A stretch of DNA of 64,000 nt from Phycisphaerales bacterium (GCA_020353195.1 CP070691.1:3717665-3781664), one strand, 5' to 3'. Shown: positions 26,408 through 37,500, counted from the stretch's first letter. A program made the numbers and translations. Notes: generated by a model from the letters alone, not told the origin.

Positions 26408-28024
26408 CTAGTGCGGTGAACCGGCCGCGGCGTTGAGCGTCCTTCGTCGCCGCAGGGCTTCGAGCCTCATGTGGTCCTTGGCGTTGTCGTTGCGGTCGAT
26501 GGTTGCCTGATCGATGCTGTGGTCGGTCCCGCCGGAGTGGCGAATGACTTCGTAGATCGGGTCCCACACGCGCCCGATCGTGTAGCGCTCGCTGACTCGC
26601 AGCACCAGGCCGTAGTCCTCGCCGTAGTTGCGACACGACGGGTCGTCGTTCACGCCGAACCACCCCACGTCGCGAATGACCTTGATGTGGGCGGACCGGG
26701 GTGCGCCGGCTCCGTTGATCCGCAGCAGGTTGTTCCGCCCGTTGTCGGGCGTCCACTCGCCGTGGGTGACGACGGGGATCTCCTCGTTTCGGGTGATTTC
26801 ACCGGTCTGTTCGTTGAGGGTGGAGACTTCATACGACCCGATGACCATGCCGATGGTGGGATCGGAATCAAACACCTCGATGAGCTTCTCGACGGCGTCG
26901 GGTTTCAGGCGGTCGTCCGAGTCGAGTTGAACGTAGTACTTGCCCGATGCGGCGGCGATACCGGCATTGAGGCACAGTCCGAGGTTGTTGATGTCGACCA
27001 CGATGAGCTTGACGGGGGGGGCGGAGGCGTGGTAGCGATCGCCGCCCTGCTGGTAGCGTCGTACGGCGTCGGCGGTGGGATCGTCCGGCCCGCCGTTGAC
27101 CACCACGATGCACTCCACGTTGCGAACGGTCTGGGCCTGGACGCTTTCGACGGCGCGCCCGATGAACTCGGGTCGGTGGTTCACGGGGACGACCACACTG
27201 GCCAGGCAGGCGTCAAACCGCTTCGCTTCGTCTTTTTCGTAGCGGACGGGTTGCACGTGGGCGTTGGGGGTCAGATGCGCCCCTGTTCGTTTGAGATGCT
27301 CGGTGAGCGCGTCCTCCATTTCCAACTGGGAGGACTTGTCGTCGAGGAGATAGTCGAAGACGTTGTGGGTTTTGGGCGGTGCCGCCACCGAGTACAGCGA
27401 GCCGGCGTATCGGTTGGCGATATGGAGCGGCCTGCGCCTTTCGGTGAGGCGCAGGCGCAGGTCGTACAGGTCGGCGGCGTTGTACTTCTGGTTGAACCCG
27501 CCCACGTCGCGCAGCAGCCCCATCGGACACAACAGGACGTGCCCGAAGTCCACGGTGTCTCGGAGGCGCCCCTCGTGCCAATCGAGCAGGTGGATGTCCT
27601 TCCGGACGCCGGCTGCGTCGATCCACTCATAGTCGGCGAAGACCATGCCGGTGTTCTCGTGCCTCGCAGCGGCCATGACCATGGTCTGGACGGCCGACCG
27701 GCGGAGCACGACCTGATCCTGTTGGTTGAAGACCGCCAGGAAGCAGTTACCCCCGGCTGCCTGGATAGCGGCGTTGTACATCGCCGCCCGGTTGGGGTAG
27801 GTGCCTGGCAGGTGACGGATGGGGACGGGGCCTTGTGTCTCCGTGCGATCGAGGTCGAGGCGGGCGGACGGGCCTCGATCATCGATGATGATCACCTCCA
27901 CCGACCGATGGTCCTGGCTGACGGCCGCCTCGAGCATCTGCGCGAAGGCCTCGCGCCCGTAGGGCAACCGGTCGCTCAGAACCATCGCGATGGACACTTT
28001 GACATCTTTGAAGTTCGTGGTCAT
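26408..28024 (-). CDS. Protein with two glycosyltransferase family 2 domains
   Basis: About 538 residues, with two GT-A domains in one chain. The first (~5-235) has 'KVSIAMVLSDR' and 'VEVIIIDDRG' but where the metal-binding DxD is expected it reads 'FNQQDQ', so it may bind sugar without catalysis. The second (~265-510) has 'SVVVPVNHRPEFI', 'VECIVVVNGG', and a proper 'QLDSDD'. GT2 enzymes move sugars from nucleotide donors during cell-surface glycan synthesis. No membrane helix is seen, so it is probably cytoplasmic. The start is unsure: ATG at 28024 is used, ATG 28033 is as likely, and neither has a ribosome binding site. It is transcribed away from the GNAT gene across a 125-bp gap. Confidence 0.8.
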   Translation of the reverse strand: MTTNFKDVKVSIAMVLSDRLPYGREAFAQMLEAAVSQDHRSVEVIIIDDRGPSARLDLDRTETQGPVPIRHLPGTYPNRAAMYNAAIQAAGGNCFLAVFNQQDQVVLRRSAVQTMVMAAARHENTGMVFADYEWIDAAGVRKDIHLLDWHEGRLRDTVDFGHVLLCPMGLLRDVGGFNQKYNAADLYDLRLRLTERRRPLHIANRYAGSLYSVAAPPKTHNVFDYLLDDKSSQLEMEDALTEHLKRTGAHLTPNAHVQPVRYEKDEAKRFDACLASVVVPVNHRPEFIGRAVESVQAQTVRNVECIVVVNGGPDDPTADAVRRYQQGGDRYHASAPPVKLIVVDINNLGLCLNAGIAAASGKYYVQLDSDDRLKPDAVEKLIEVFDSDPTIGMVIGSYEVSTLNEQTGEITRNEEIPVVTHGEWTPDNGRNNLLRINGAGAPRSAHIKVIRDVGWFGVNDDPSCRNYGEDYGLVLRVSERYTIGRVWDPIYEVIRHSGGTDHSIDQATIDRNDNAKDHMRLEALRRRRTLNAAAGSPH

Positions 28025-28149
28025 AAGGGGCATTCTAGCCAATGCCCGGCGGATCGGCCAGCCGGTCCGGGCCGTGGTGTTAGCCGGGCGGCAGGCGGTG
28101 TCGCCGATTTTGCCTGGCCCGGTTCAGTCTGGTGTTCGGAGTCGCAGTG

Positions 28150-29094
28150 ATGTCAACCGAGGCCGAAACTCCGCGAATTCGCGTTGCCGATGAGAATGAT
28201 CTGCCCGTGCTGCACGCCGTGGCGGCGCGGGCGCTGTGTTTCGATTCGTTCACCGAGGAGTTGCTGGGCGAGAAGCTGTTTCGGTGCCCGCGCCCCGATC
28301 GAGAGACGTTTCGGGTCTACCTCGCCGAGCGGAACGGCACACCGGTGGGGATGATGCAATCGGTGTCCCGGCCGGACGATGCGAAGGGTTGGCTTGGTGT
28401 CTTCGCGGTGGATGCTGCCCATCGCCGGCAGGGTATCGCGACGGTGCTGCTCCGGCGGGTGGCGGATGACTGGCGCCGGGCGCGTATTCGTGACGTGGAG
28501 GTTCTGGCGATTCCGGGCAATTACTTCACGCCGGGGTTGGATCCGCGTTATACGGAAGCGTTGTGCTTCCTTGAACATCACGGGTTCGAGCGGTTCAAGG
28601 ATTGCGTGAATCTGCTGGCTGATTTGAGCGACCCGTTCGACACGGCCGGTGAGGAGGCGCGGCTGGGCAAGCTCGGGATCGTCGTTCGCCGTGCCGATCG
28701 CGGTGACGGTGATCTGTTGGACGCGTTTTTCACGGACCATTTCGGGGTGGACTGGCGGCTGGAGGCGGAACTGGCCATGGCGAACGACCCGCCCGGGCTG
28801 CACTTGGCCCTGAAGGGGGGAAACATCATTGCGTTCAGCGCGCATTCCGGCCAGAACCGCGAGTGGGGTTTCTTCGGGCCGATGGGTACGGCGCCGGACG
28901 CGCGAGGCACGGGGATCGGGCGGGTCCTGCTCTGGCATTGCCTCAACGACCTGCGGGACGCCGGGCACAGGACCTCGGTGATTCCGTGGGTCGGGCCGAT
29001 CGGGTTCTACTCTCGTTACATTCCCTGCCGGGTGGAGCGGGTGTTCTGGCGGTACCGCACGGCGGTCAGCGATCCGTCCATGCCGGCTACGTAG
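28150..29094 (+). CDS. Tandem GNAT N-acetyltransferase
   Basis: 314 residues. Two GNAT folds follow one another, each with the acetyl-CoA loop: 'AHRRQGIATVLLRRV' at ~95 and 'DARGTGIGRVLLWHC' at ~255. Tandem GNAT proteins of this size acetylate amines or alcohols of small molecules or proteins; the substrate is unknown. GGAG eight bases before ATG 28150 fixes the start. The last 79 bases overlap, in opposite direction, the end of the metallophosphoesterase/PQQ gene. Confidence 0.75.
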   Translation: MSTEAETPRIRVADENDLPVLHAVAARALCFDSFTEELLGEKLFRCPRPDRETFRVYLAERNGTPVGMMQSVSRPDDAKGWLGVFAVDAAHRRQGIATVLLRRVADDWRRARIRDVEVLAIPGNYFTPGLDPRYTEALCFLEHHGFERFKDCVNLLADLSDPFDTAGEEARLGKLGIVVRRADRGDGDLLDAFFTDHFGVDWRLEAELAMANDPPGLHLALKGGNIIAFSAHSGQNREWGFFGPMGTAPDARGTGIGRVLLWHCLNDLRDAGHRTSVIPWVGPIGFYSRYIPCRVERVFWRYRTAVSDPSMPAT

Positions 29095-31316
29095 CACACC
29101 GGGCCTGCTGCCTCCGCGGCCGGCGAATCGACTGTGGTGGGGGCCAGGACGTAGAAGCCTGGTGTGGCTTGATATTGCCAGAGCAGTTTTCCATCGGTGG
29201 CGTCGAGGACGCTGAGCAGGCCGCCGTTTGAGCAAACGTAGACTCTCCCTTCGTGCTCTGTCGGCGGGATGGGAAACCGCCCGGCGGGGATGTCGACGTC
29301 CCAGCGAGCATGGCCGCCCCTGTCCAGCTTGGAGATCCGGTTATCCGTCGTGCGCACGTAGAGGGACCGTCCGTCCTGAGCCGGTCCGATCCCGGAGGCC
29401 TTGGCGTCCAGGTTCGTCACAAGTTTGCCCTCGGCGGAGTAGGTGCCGAGCCGGTATCCCCGGTCGCAGACAAAGAGCACGTCGTCGATGACGACAGGTC
29501 CGCAGTCGGCGGGCGCCCAATAGCGGACGCCCTTTCCTTCGCTCGATCTGGGGCCGAGCGACTTGTACCGCAGTTCTCCGTCGTCGCGGGCGACGGCGTA
29601 CAGGTACCCGTCCCAGGCGCCGAACACGAGCATATCTTTCCAGAGGGCGGGCTTGGATTCGATGCCGTAGTCGGCTCGGCGGAAGGTCCATCGCGGTTTT
29701 CCGTCGGTCAGGTTCAGCGCGTGCATGTGCCCGCTGTTGTCGCCGATGAAGACGGTGCCGCGTGCGGCTGGGTCGATCAGTGGCCAGCCGTAGACCGGCG
29801 ACCCCGCATCGAACGCCCATTGTTGCTTTCCGTGTTTGTCGAGCGCGTAGACCTTGCCGTCACCCGAGCCGACGACCAGCGTGTCCCCTGACCAGGCCGG
29901 TGTGCCCAGGACTTCGCCACCGGTGTCGAATCGCCATCGTTGGGCCCCGGTGGTCTTGTCCAGCGCGATCACCGCGCCGTCGTTTCGTGCGACAATCAGC
30001 AGGTCATCGGCGATGACCAATCCGGCCTTGATCGCGGCAGGCACTTGCTGTTGCCAGAGCACGTCAACCGACGGCGGGTGCACGCGAAACACGCGTGTGC
30101 GGCGGTCGGTCGTGCCGTCGGGCATGGTGACCTGTGCGGTGAGCAGATGGGCGCCTGCGGTCAGGGCGCCGACGGCTATGCTGTATGTGCGGTGGTGCTT
30201 TTCGTCGCTGGAATCCGAGGGGCGGCGCGCGGCTCTGGCTGTCTGGCCGTCGATCTGGATGTCGACCGTTGCGTCTTCGGCCGCCGTTGGCGTGCGCGAG
30301 ACCCGGAGGGCGAGGTCCACGTCGATGGTATCCGCTTTGCAGATGAATCCGTCCGTCGGGCGGGCGATGTCGAGCAGTCGGCTCGGCGGTGTGCGGGGCA
30401 GGGGCTTTTCCAACACGGCGGTCCAGGCGCGTTTCTTCTTCTTGGTCCCGCCTGCCTGTGGATCGCGATGGTGACGGTAGGCGTAGCGCAGCATGCCGTC
30501 GACTACGCTGAGGATTCCATAGCCGGCATTGGAGCCGAACGTCGAACCGCCCATGACGCCGGAGATGCCCTGGATATCGCGATGGCCGGTTCCATGTCCG
30601 TGCCCGTAGAGGATGAGTACGACGTTGTAGTCCTTGAGCATGTCGATCAGCGTGTCGACCTCGGCGGGGGTGGCGAACCCACCGCTGTCTGGAGGGTGGT
30701 GCATGGCGATGAAGATGGGCGTACCGGCGGGGGTGCGGTCGAGATCCGCCTTGAGCCAGGCCCGGGTCTTCGCGTCTATGGTGGGGACCGGCTCCTGCGG
30801 TGAGGCGGAGCTGATGCAGGCGAAGTGGCAGCCGAACTTGTCGAACGAGTAGCTCTCGCCGCCGTGGCGCTTGCGCATGATGCGGTACATGGCCACCCAC
30901 GTGTTGTCGTGGTTGCCGGGCGTGACGTACATCGGGCAGGGCAGATCGCGGAAGGCCTGCAGGAAGACGTCCCAGGTGTCGTCGATGACGCCGTACTCGG
31001 TCAGATCACCGGTGGCGAAGGCGAAGGCCGGCGCCGGCGCGGTATAGCCGAACGGGGTCAGCTTCTGCGGGGCGGCCGCCTGCTCGCAGATCCAGCGGAT
31101 GGTCCCGTTGCCGCGAGGCGGGCCGGCAGCGCCGGTGCGCAGCAGGTGCGGGCTGACGTGCACGTCGGCGAAATGCAGGACAGAGAATTCGGCACGGTTG
31201 GCCGGGGGTTCCGCCCGGGCCCCCAGAGCGCCGCTTTCGCCCGGTGCGGCGGCCGACCCGACTCCCAGGATAAGGATGATCGGCCACGCCAGCAGCAGAA
31301 ATCGCTTCAGTACCAT
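29016..31316 (-). CDS. Secreted metallophosphoesterase fused to a PQQ-like beta-propeller
   Basis: 766 residues. A signal peptide ends near 'GVGSAAAPG'. The N-terminal half has all calcineurin-like metal blocks: 'HFADVHV', 'ATGDLTEYG', 'GNHD', 'MHHPP' and 'GHGHG'. A linker with an Ig-like beta part (~315-420) leads to a PQQ-type propeller (~425-755) of repeated blades such as 'GAVIALDKTTGAQRW', 'GKVYALDKHGKQQW', 'GHMHALNLTDGKPRW' and 'GLLSVLDATDGKLLW'. Phosphoesterase/propeller fusions of this kind are known in planctomycetes but not characterised to my knowledge. It diverges from the DUF1460 fusion gene (182-bp gap). Its 3' end overlaps the GNAT gene by 79 bp. It is probably periplasmic. Confidence 0.85.
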   Translation of the reverse strand: MVLKRFLLLAWPIILILGVGSAAAPGESGALGARAEPPANRAEFSVLHFADVHVSPHLLRTGAAGPPRGNGTIRWICEQAAAPQKLTPFGYTAPAPAFAFATGDLTEYGVIDDTWDVFLQAFRDLPCPMYVTPGNHDNTWVAMYRIMRKRHGGESYSFDKFGCHFACISSASPQEPVPTIDAKTRAWLKADLDRTPAGTPIFIAMHHPPDSGGFATPAEVDTLIDMLKDYNVVLILYGHGHGTGHRDIQGISGVMGGSTFGSNAGYGILSVVDGMLRYAYRHHRDPQAGGTKKKKRAWTAVLEKPLPRTPPSRLLDIARPTDGFICKADTIDVDLALRVSRTPTAAEDATVDIQIDGQTARAARRPSDSSDEKHHRTYSIAVGALTAGAHLLTAQVTMPDGTTDRRTRVFRVHPPSVDVLWQQQVPAAIKAGLVIADDLLIVARNDGAVIALDKTTGAQRWRFDTGGEVLGTPAWSGDTLVVGSGDGKVYALDKHGKQQWAFDAGSPVYGWPLIDPAARGTVFIGDNSGHMHALNLTDGKPRWTFRRADYGIESKPALWKDMLVFGAWDGYLYAVARDDGELRYKSLGPRSSEGKGVRYWAPADCGPVVIDDVLFVCDRGYRLGTYSAEGKLVTNLDAKASGIGPAQDGRSLYVRTTDNRISKLDRGGHARWDVDIPAGRFPIPPTEHEGRVYVCSNGGLLSVLDATDGKLLWQYQATPGFYVLAPTTVDSPAAEAAGPVCYVAGMDGSLTAVRYRQNTRSTRQGM

Positions 31317-31497
31317 CGCGGGGTCTCCCAGAATGCGCGTTCCGGCGACATCGTGCCGGAATCAGGCTACGATCCGCATCTTGACACGTGCACGGCGTCG
31401 GCGAACCATACTCGCAGGCCTGGCCGGCGCCGTGGATTTGCCATTCTGCGATGATTCCCTCGTGCTGTCCAGTTTCTGCAGGCTGACGGAGAGAACG

Positions 31498-34398
31498 ATG
31501 AAGCGAACAGAACGCGTTGGACGGAGAGTGTGGCCGGCGATCATACTCATCTGGGCCGCGGCAGGCTGCCGACCGGAGCCGACGGCGCCGATGGCCGGTG
31601 GTGAGCGGGGGACGGCGGCGGACCTTGCCGCCAGGCCGCTGTTTACCTTCAGTGAAAACGACCTGGATCGTTACCTGCGTCTGCTGCACGACACGGAACC
31701 GGATCTGCGGCGCCGGATCATCCACCTGGGTCGCAAGGCCATCGGCCAGCCCTACGAGATCTATCTGCTGGGCGAGTTTCCGTACGAGTTCATGGACCCG
31801 GACCCCATCTACTGCCTGGCCAAGAGCGATTGCCTGACCTTCTGCGAGCACATGTACTCGATGGCGCTCAGCGATGACTGGTGGGGCTTCCTGCGCACGT
31901 TGCAGCGCCTCCGGTATCGCGACGGCGTCATCGGGATGGCTACGCGAAACCACTACACCGTCGCGGATTGGAACCGAAACAACGCGTTCCTTTTCGATGA
32001 CCTGACCACGAAGCTGGGCGGCGGGCAGGCGTGGGTGCCGCTGAAGCAGGTGTGCAAGCGGGCGAGGTTCTTCGCCCGGTACGGCATCGGGCAGGACATT
32101 CCGGACGAGCCGATCAGCGATTCGTACGTGCCCAAGGAGGTTCTGCCCGATGTTTTGGACGAGCTGGTCGACGGTGATTTCGTGAACATCATTCGCGGCG
32201 ACGCGGAGTCCCAGGGCGCGGGCCATACCGGTATGATCGCTATCGGCGAAGACGGTACGGTGAACCTGCTCCATTCGGCCAGACCCGCCGTCCGTGAGGA
32301 ATCGCTGATCGAGTACGTGAACCGGAACCGCCGCTGCCTGGGCGTCAAGATCCTGCGGTTGCGCCCTAGCGCCGAGCGGATCATGGAATCGGCGCTGGCG
32401 TCCTCGCCGGAGGCAACGGAGGTGACACGGGCATCGTTGACGGCCGCCCTGGCGGGCTCACCGCTCATGTCGACCGGCGCCCCGCCGTCCTATTCGGAGG
32501 ATTGGGCTTCTGCCATGAGATTGCAGTCCTACCGCCTGACCTACGACACGCCGACCGATCCGGCGCTGCAGGCCGCGCTCGAGGAGATCGACGAGAGGAT
32601 CGGCGGTGAGCTGGGCATCCCGCAGGGTGACCGGGCGTTCGGGGTGCTCGGCCTGACCGGGCAGCGTCTGGCGATGGTCGGGCCGGACGCGATGTTCTAC
32701 GGGGCGAGCGTGCCGAAGATCTGCATTGTGATGGCCTATTTCGCGACGAATCCGGAGGCGGCGGTGAACCTCGATCCGCAGGTCGAGCGCGAGCTGCAGC
32801 TGGTGATCAAGCGTTCGAGCAACGAGCTGGCGGCCAAGTACAGTCAGCTCATCGGACTGGAGGCCATTCAGGAGCTGCTGCAGTCGAAGCGGTACGGCTT
32901 CTACGACGAGGAACACGGTGGGCTGTGGTGTGGGAAGCACTACGGCATCGCCACGCCACGAATGGGCGATCCGGTTCACGACCATTCGCATGGTGTCACG
33001 GTTCGACAGTGCCTGCGGTTTTACCTGATGCTCGAGCAGGGTCGGCTGGTCAGTGCCGAGGCGTGCGCGAAGCTCAAGGAGATATTCGCCGCGCCGCAGC
33101 TGGAGTTCAACAACGACCGGTTTGTTCGCGGCCTCAACGGGCGCGACGTGACGATGGTCCGCAAGAGCGGTCTGTGGGAGGACTGGCACCTGGACACCGC
33201 CCGCGTTCAACACGGCGACCACGTTTACGTGCTGGCGGGGATGGCCCATCATCCCAAGGGCGAGGAATACCTGGCCGGTGTGGCCGCTGCGGTGGACGAG
33301 GCGCTGTGCGGCCCGCAGCCGGTGGAGAAACCGTACGCCCACCGGTTGATCATACACGAGCGGCCGGACGACTTCCGGGGCGGTGCGGGCCGGCAGGGTG
33401 ACGTGTCGTTTGTGCCGGGCGGCGTGCTGCTGCCGGCGGGCACCGGCGGCGCGGGCGCGGTGTACGAGTCACCGGTGATCGAGACGGACTCGAAGTTCAA
33501 CGAGGTGGTTCTTTCGTGGAACGTGGACTCGCCCCCGGGCGTCGGTTTCAGCATTGAGGTCCGAGTCGGGCGTCGCTTCTATGATACCTGGGCGCCCTGG
33601 CTCTACGTGGCCGAGTGGGGCGACGCGGTGCCGACGGGGGAGAAGCTCACCAAGTGCGATGCGGGCTGGATCGACGTGGATTACTTCCGGTCGAAGGAGC
33701 GCTACGACCGCGTGCAATACCGCATTCGGGCTGTCGGCGGCGAATCGTCGGCCGGTGGGCCCGAGCCGGAGCCGGCCCGCATCGAGCGGGTGGCGGTCTG
33801 CCTCAGCGACACGACGGGCATCCCCACGGCATTGCACGCGTCGACGCCGGAACCTGATCCTGTCGAGCCCGGACAATGGCGGCGACGGTTGCCCGTGCCG
33901 TTTCGAAGTCAGAAGACCAGCAGACCCGAAATGGTCGGTGAGATCTGCAGCCCGACGTCTGTGGCCATGGTGATGGCCTATCGGGGCGTGGACAGGACGA
34001 GCGAGGAAGTGGCCGAGCGCGTGTTCGACGCCCGCCACAAGATCTACGGCAATTGGCCGCTGGCGATCCAGGCTGCGTACAGCTTCGGCGTGCCCGGGTA
34101 CCTGACGCGGTTCTCCGATTGGGCGGACGTCGAGCGGGCGATCGCCGTCGGTCAGCCGCTGGTCATTTCCATCGTGGCTCGTCCCGGCGAGTTGACCGGC
34201 GCGCCGTACCCGGACACGCCCGGGCACCTGCTGGTGATCGCCGGGTTCGACGAGGAGGGCAACGTGGCGGTCAACGATCCGGCAGTCGGTTCGGCGGAGG
34301 AAGGTCAACTCAGTTACAAGCGGAACGAGCTGGACACGGTCTGGATGCGGGCCAAGGGCGGGACTGCATACGTTCTGCTGCCTCGACGGCAGGGGTGA
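31498..34398 (+). CDS. Lipoprotein fusing DUF1460 (NlpC/P60-like), class A-like serine hydrolase and peptidase C39-like domains
   Basis: 966 residues. The lipoprotein signal ends 'WAAAGC' (Cys24). Domain 1 (~45-290) is a DUF1460-type cysteine hydrolase: 'AKSDCLTFCEHMY' (Cys112) and 'AGHTGMIAI' (His243). Domain 2 (~365-610) is a class A beta-lactamase/PBP-fold serine hydrolase: SxxK as S404-V-P-K407, SxN as S440-S-N442, and K556-S-G. A beta-sandwich (~635-770) follows, then a C39-like cysteine peptidase (~790-965): 'EICSPTSVAMVMAY' (Cys817), 'GHLLVIAGF' (His910), 'VNDP' (Asp927). All three active sites are intact. GGAG six bases before ATG 31498 decides the start. It lies 121 bp before the second three-hydrolase gene. 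Joint action on peptidoglycan fragments or peptides outside the cell is inference. Confidence 0.8.
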   Translation: MKRTERVGRRVWPAIILIWAAAGCRPEPTAPMAGGERGTAADLAARPLFTFSENDLDRYLRLLHDTEPDLRRRIIHLGRKAIGQPYEIYLLGEFPYEFMDPDPIYCLAKSDCLTFCEHMYSMALSDDWWGFLRTLQRLRYRDGVIGMATRNHYTVADWNRNNAFLFDDLTTKLGGGQAWVPLKQVCKRARFFARYGIGQDIPDEPISDSYVPKEVLPDVLDELVDGDFVNIIRGDAESQGAGHTGMIAIGEDGTVNLLHSARPAVREESLIEYVNRNRRCLGVKILRLRPSAERIMESALASSPEATEVTRASLTAALAGSPLMSTGAPPSYSEDWASAMRLQSYRLTYDTPTDPALQAALEEIDERIGGELGIPQGDRAFGVLGLTGQRLAMVGPDAMFYGASVPKICIVMAYFATNPEAAVNLDPQVERELQLVIKRSSNELAAKYSQLIGLEAIQELLQSKRYGFYDEEHGGLWCGKHYGIATPRMGDPVHDHSHGVTVRQCLRFYLMLEQGRLVSAEACAKLKEIFAAPQLEFNNDRFVRGLNGRDVTMVRKSGLWEDWHLDTARVQHGDHVYVLAGMAHHPKGEEYLAGVAAAVDEALCGPQPVEKPYAHRLIIHERPDDFRGGAGRQGDVSFVPGGVLLPAGTGGAGAVYESPVIETDSKFNEVVLSWNVDSPPGVGFSIEVRVGRRFYDTWAPWLYVAEWGDAVPTGEKLTKCDAGWIDVDYFRSKERYDRVQYRIRAVGGESSAGGPEPEPARIERVAVCLSDTTGIPTALHASTPEPDPVEPGQWRRRLPVPFRSQKTSRPEMVGEICSPTSVAMVMAYRGVDRTSEEVAERVFDARHKIYGNWPLAIQAAYSFGVPGYLTRFSDWADVERAIAVGQPLVISIVARPGELTGAPYPDTPGHLLVIAGFDEEGNVAVNDPAVGSAEEGQLSYKRNELDTVWMRAKGGTAYVLLPRRQG

Positions 34399-34519
34399 CC
34401 GGGCATGTGTCGTGGCGGCGCACGCTCGGGCCCGGCGGAGGCTCGCATATCCGGGCGCAGTTTCCGTGTGCAGGTTGTGGCGTGCGGTCTGTGGTTCATG
34501 GTTCCGAGGAGGTGGGTTC

Positions 34520-37500
34520 ATGATGTCAATGAGGGTTCACGTCGGTTTCCTCGTTGCTGCGGTTCTGTTGCCTTCGATGTGGGCCGTTCGGGCCCTTGCG
34601 CTGGAGACGACCACTGATGACGGGCTGCTCGAAAAAGTCGAGGAGGCGGTTAGCGCCGGGCGTTTCAGCGAGGCCGAGCTGATGCTCCGCGCGCAAATCG
34701 CCGAGCCGGACGGGCCGGTGGTCGGTCCGTACGCGACGCAGTTGGAGATCATCCGGCGAATCCGGCTGGACTACTCGCTGACGGGCGAGGACATGCTGGC
34801 CAAGCTTCGCAAGGTCGCCCCTGACGTGACGGTGAGCGACATCGACCGCTGGCGGGAGCAGGGGGTGTTGCAGTTCCGCCCCATCGACGGTCAGATTCGG
34901 TACTTCAAGCGTGAGCCGTCGAACCTGTTTCGGTTCTGCGAAGAGGCCCGCTCGCGCCGTTCGGCGGCGAAGCAGCCCCGGCGAGCCGGCTGGAAATTCT
35001 CCCTTCCCGCGCATCTGGCGAGGCTGCTCGACCGGGCCCGGCGCAGCGGCGAAGCGGAAGTCTTCCCGGTCAAGCATGAGATCACGTATCGGCTGGCGGT
35101 TCATGAGGGTCATCCGCGGCTGAAGCCCGGGGCGAAGGTGCGCTGCTGGCTGCCGTTTCCGCAGGAGTACCGTCAGCAGAAGTCCGTACGTTTGCTGTCG
35201 GCCGAGCCGGCGGGTGCCGTCGTGGCGCCCAACGGTCACCCGCAGCGGACGATCTACTTCGAGCAGACCATCGTGGACCCGTCGAAGCCGCCGGTGTTTA
35301 CGGCCGAGTTCGAGTTCGTGACCTATGGCTACTGTCCCGACCTCGATCCGGCGAAGGTCCGGCCCTACGATCGCGATGCCGCGTTGTTCCAGGAATACAC
35401 GGCCGAGCGCCCGCCGCACATCGTGTTCACGCCCGAGGTCCGGCGGATCGTGGCGGACGTGGCGGGCGACGAGCCGAATCCGCTGCTGCGCGCCAAGAAG
35501 CTCTTCCGATGGGAGAATGACAACATCCGGTATTGCTCCGAGATGGAATACAGCACGATTGCGAACATCTCGGACAAGGCGTTGACATCGGGCAAGGGCG
35601 ACTGCGGCGTTCAGGGGTTGCTGTTCATCACGCTGTGCCGGGCGGCGGGGATCCCCGCGCGGTGGCAGTCGGGCTGGGAGAGCGAGCCCAACGCCTGGAA
35701 CATGCACGACTGGGCGGAGTTCTACATCGAGCCGTGGGGCTGGTTGCCGGCGGACCCGTCGTACGGGCTGCAGAAGCACGACGATCCGCGCGTGCGGGAG
35801 TTCTACTGCGGGCACCTTGATCCCTACCGCATGATCGTGAATCTCGACTACGCGCGCGAGCTGTCACCGCCGAAGACGAGCTTCCGCAGCGAGCCCAACG
35901 ATTTTCAGCGTGGCGAGATCGAGATCGACGGACACAACCTGTATTTCGACGAGTGGGACTGGACGTTCGACGTGCGCACGGTGCCGCTCGAAGGCGGGCT
36001 GACGGCACTCGAGGAGGCCATGGACGCCGCCGTGCCGGATTTGCTCACCGACGGGAAGATGTCCGGCGCGGTCATAGCCGTGGGGCGCAAGACCGCTGAC
36101 GGCTGGGAGACCTGGCGAAAGGCCTACGGCTACAAGCAGACGGAACCGTCCCCGGCGCCCATGCCCGAAGACGCCGTCTTTGACATGGCATCGCTGAGCA
36201 AGCCGATCGCGGCCGGCACGAGCCTGATGGTGCTGGCGGATCAGGGCAAGGTCGACGTCGGCGATCCGGTGGGCAAGTATCTCCCCGAGTTCAACGAGGG
36301 CGACAAGAAGGATGTCACGATCCGTCACCTGATGACCCACACGTCGGGCGAGAGGCCCTACGTCCACGCCGACGAGCAGAAGAAACTCAAGGCCGAAGGC
36401 GGATTCCCCTGCCGCGATCTGTTAAGAGAGCACATTCGCAAGCTCGACCTGATCCACAAGCCGGGGGAGGTGGTGCATTACAGCTGTCTGAACGCGATAC
36501 TCGCCGCGGAAGTGGTTCGCGTGATCAGCGGGATGGAGCACAGCGACTTCGCCGCCAAGCACGTGTTCGAGCCGCTGGGTTTGAAGGAGACCGGATTCCT
36601 CCCGCCCGAGCGCCTGAGCGCCCGCATGGTTCCCACGACGCAGACGGATTACGGCCGGGGTGAGGGCGGTTTCCTGCTGGGGCAGGTCCACGATCCGCTG
36701 GCGGCCATGCAGGGGGGAGTCTCGGGTAATGCGGGACTGTTCAGCACGGCCGCCGATCTGTCGCGCTTCGCCCGAATGATGCTCAGCGGCGGCGAGCTGG
36801 ACGGTGTGCGCATTCTCGAGCGGAAGACGGTTGAACAGATGACGCGCGTACAGAACCCGGGGGCGAAGAACACGAAAGGCAAGCCCGATCGGCGGGGGCT
36901 GCTGTGGGACATCTACCAACCCGATCCCGGCGACACGGGCGTCGACGCGTTGTACGCGTTCGGTCACACCGGCTACACGGGCCCCGCCATCCGGTTCTAT
37001 CCGCAGCAGGGCGTGTACGTCATTGCGCTGGCCAACCGCGTGCATCCCGACGACAGCGGGAAGGTGGCGGCGTTTCGCAGGAACGTGTGGCGAATCGTGG
37101 GCGAGACGCTCATGGGCGTCAGCGCCGGCGCGCCGGCGAAAGCGGACGTCCCGCCGCCCGGCGGCCCGACCACGCGAGCCTCACCGGCCCCGGAGCCGTC
37201 GTCCGCCGCAGCCGGCCCACCGGGCCAGCGCGTCGGTCCGGACGGGATCGGCGAGCTTTGCGTGCCGTCTGCGTTCCAACTGAGCGACGGGCGGCTCGAT
37301 GTGTTGGTGCATTTCCACGGCGGGTTCCAGCGGGTGGCGTCGGCGGCGGAGGAGGCCCGGATCACGTCGGCCGTTGTGAACGTCTCGAGGCCAGGGTTGT
37401 CCAGCGTTTACGAGAAGCCGTTCTCCGACACCGCGCTCTTCCGCGCGATCATCGACGACGCGATCCGGACACTAACAGAGGGCGGCACGATTCCTCCTGA

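Noticed and set aside
31381-31412. Perfect TTGACA before the DUF1460 fusion gene
   Set aside because: The best -10 candidate (CATACT) is 20 bases away, too far for a normal promoter, and nothing better fits.
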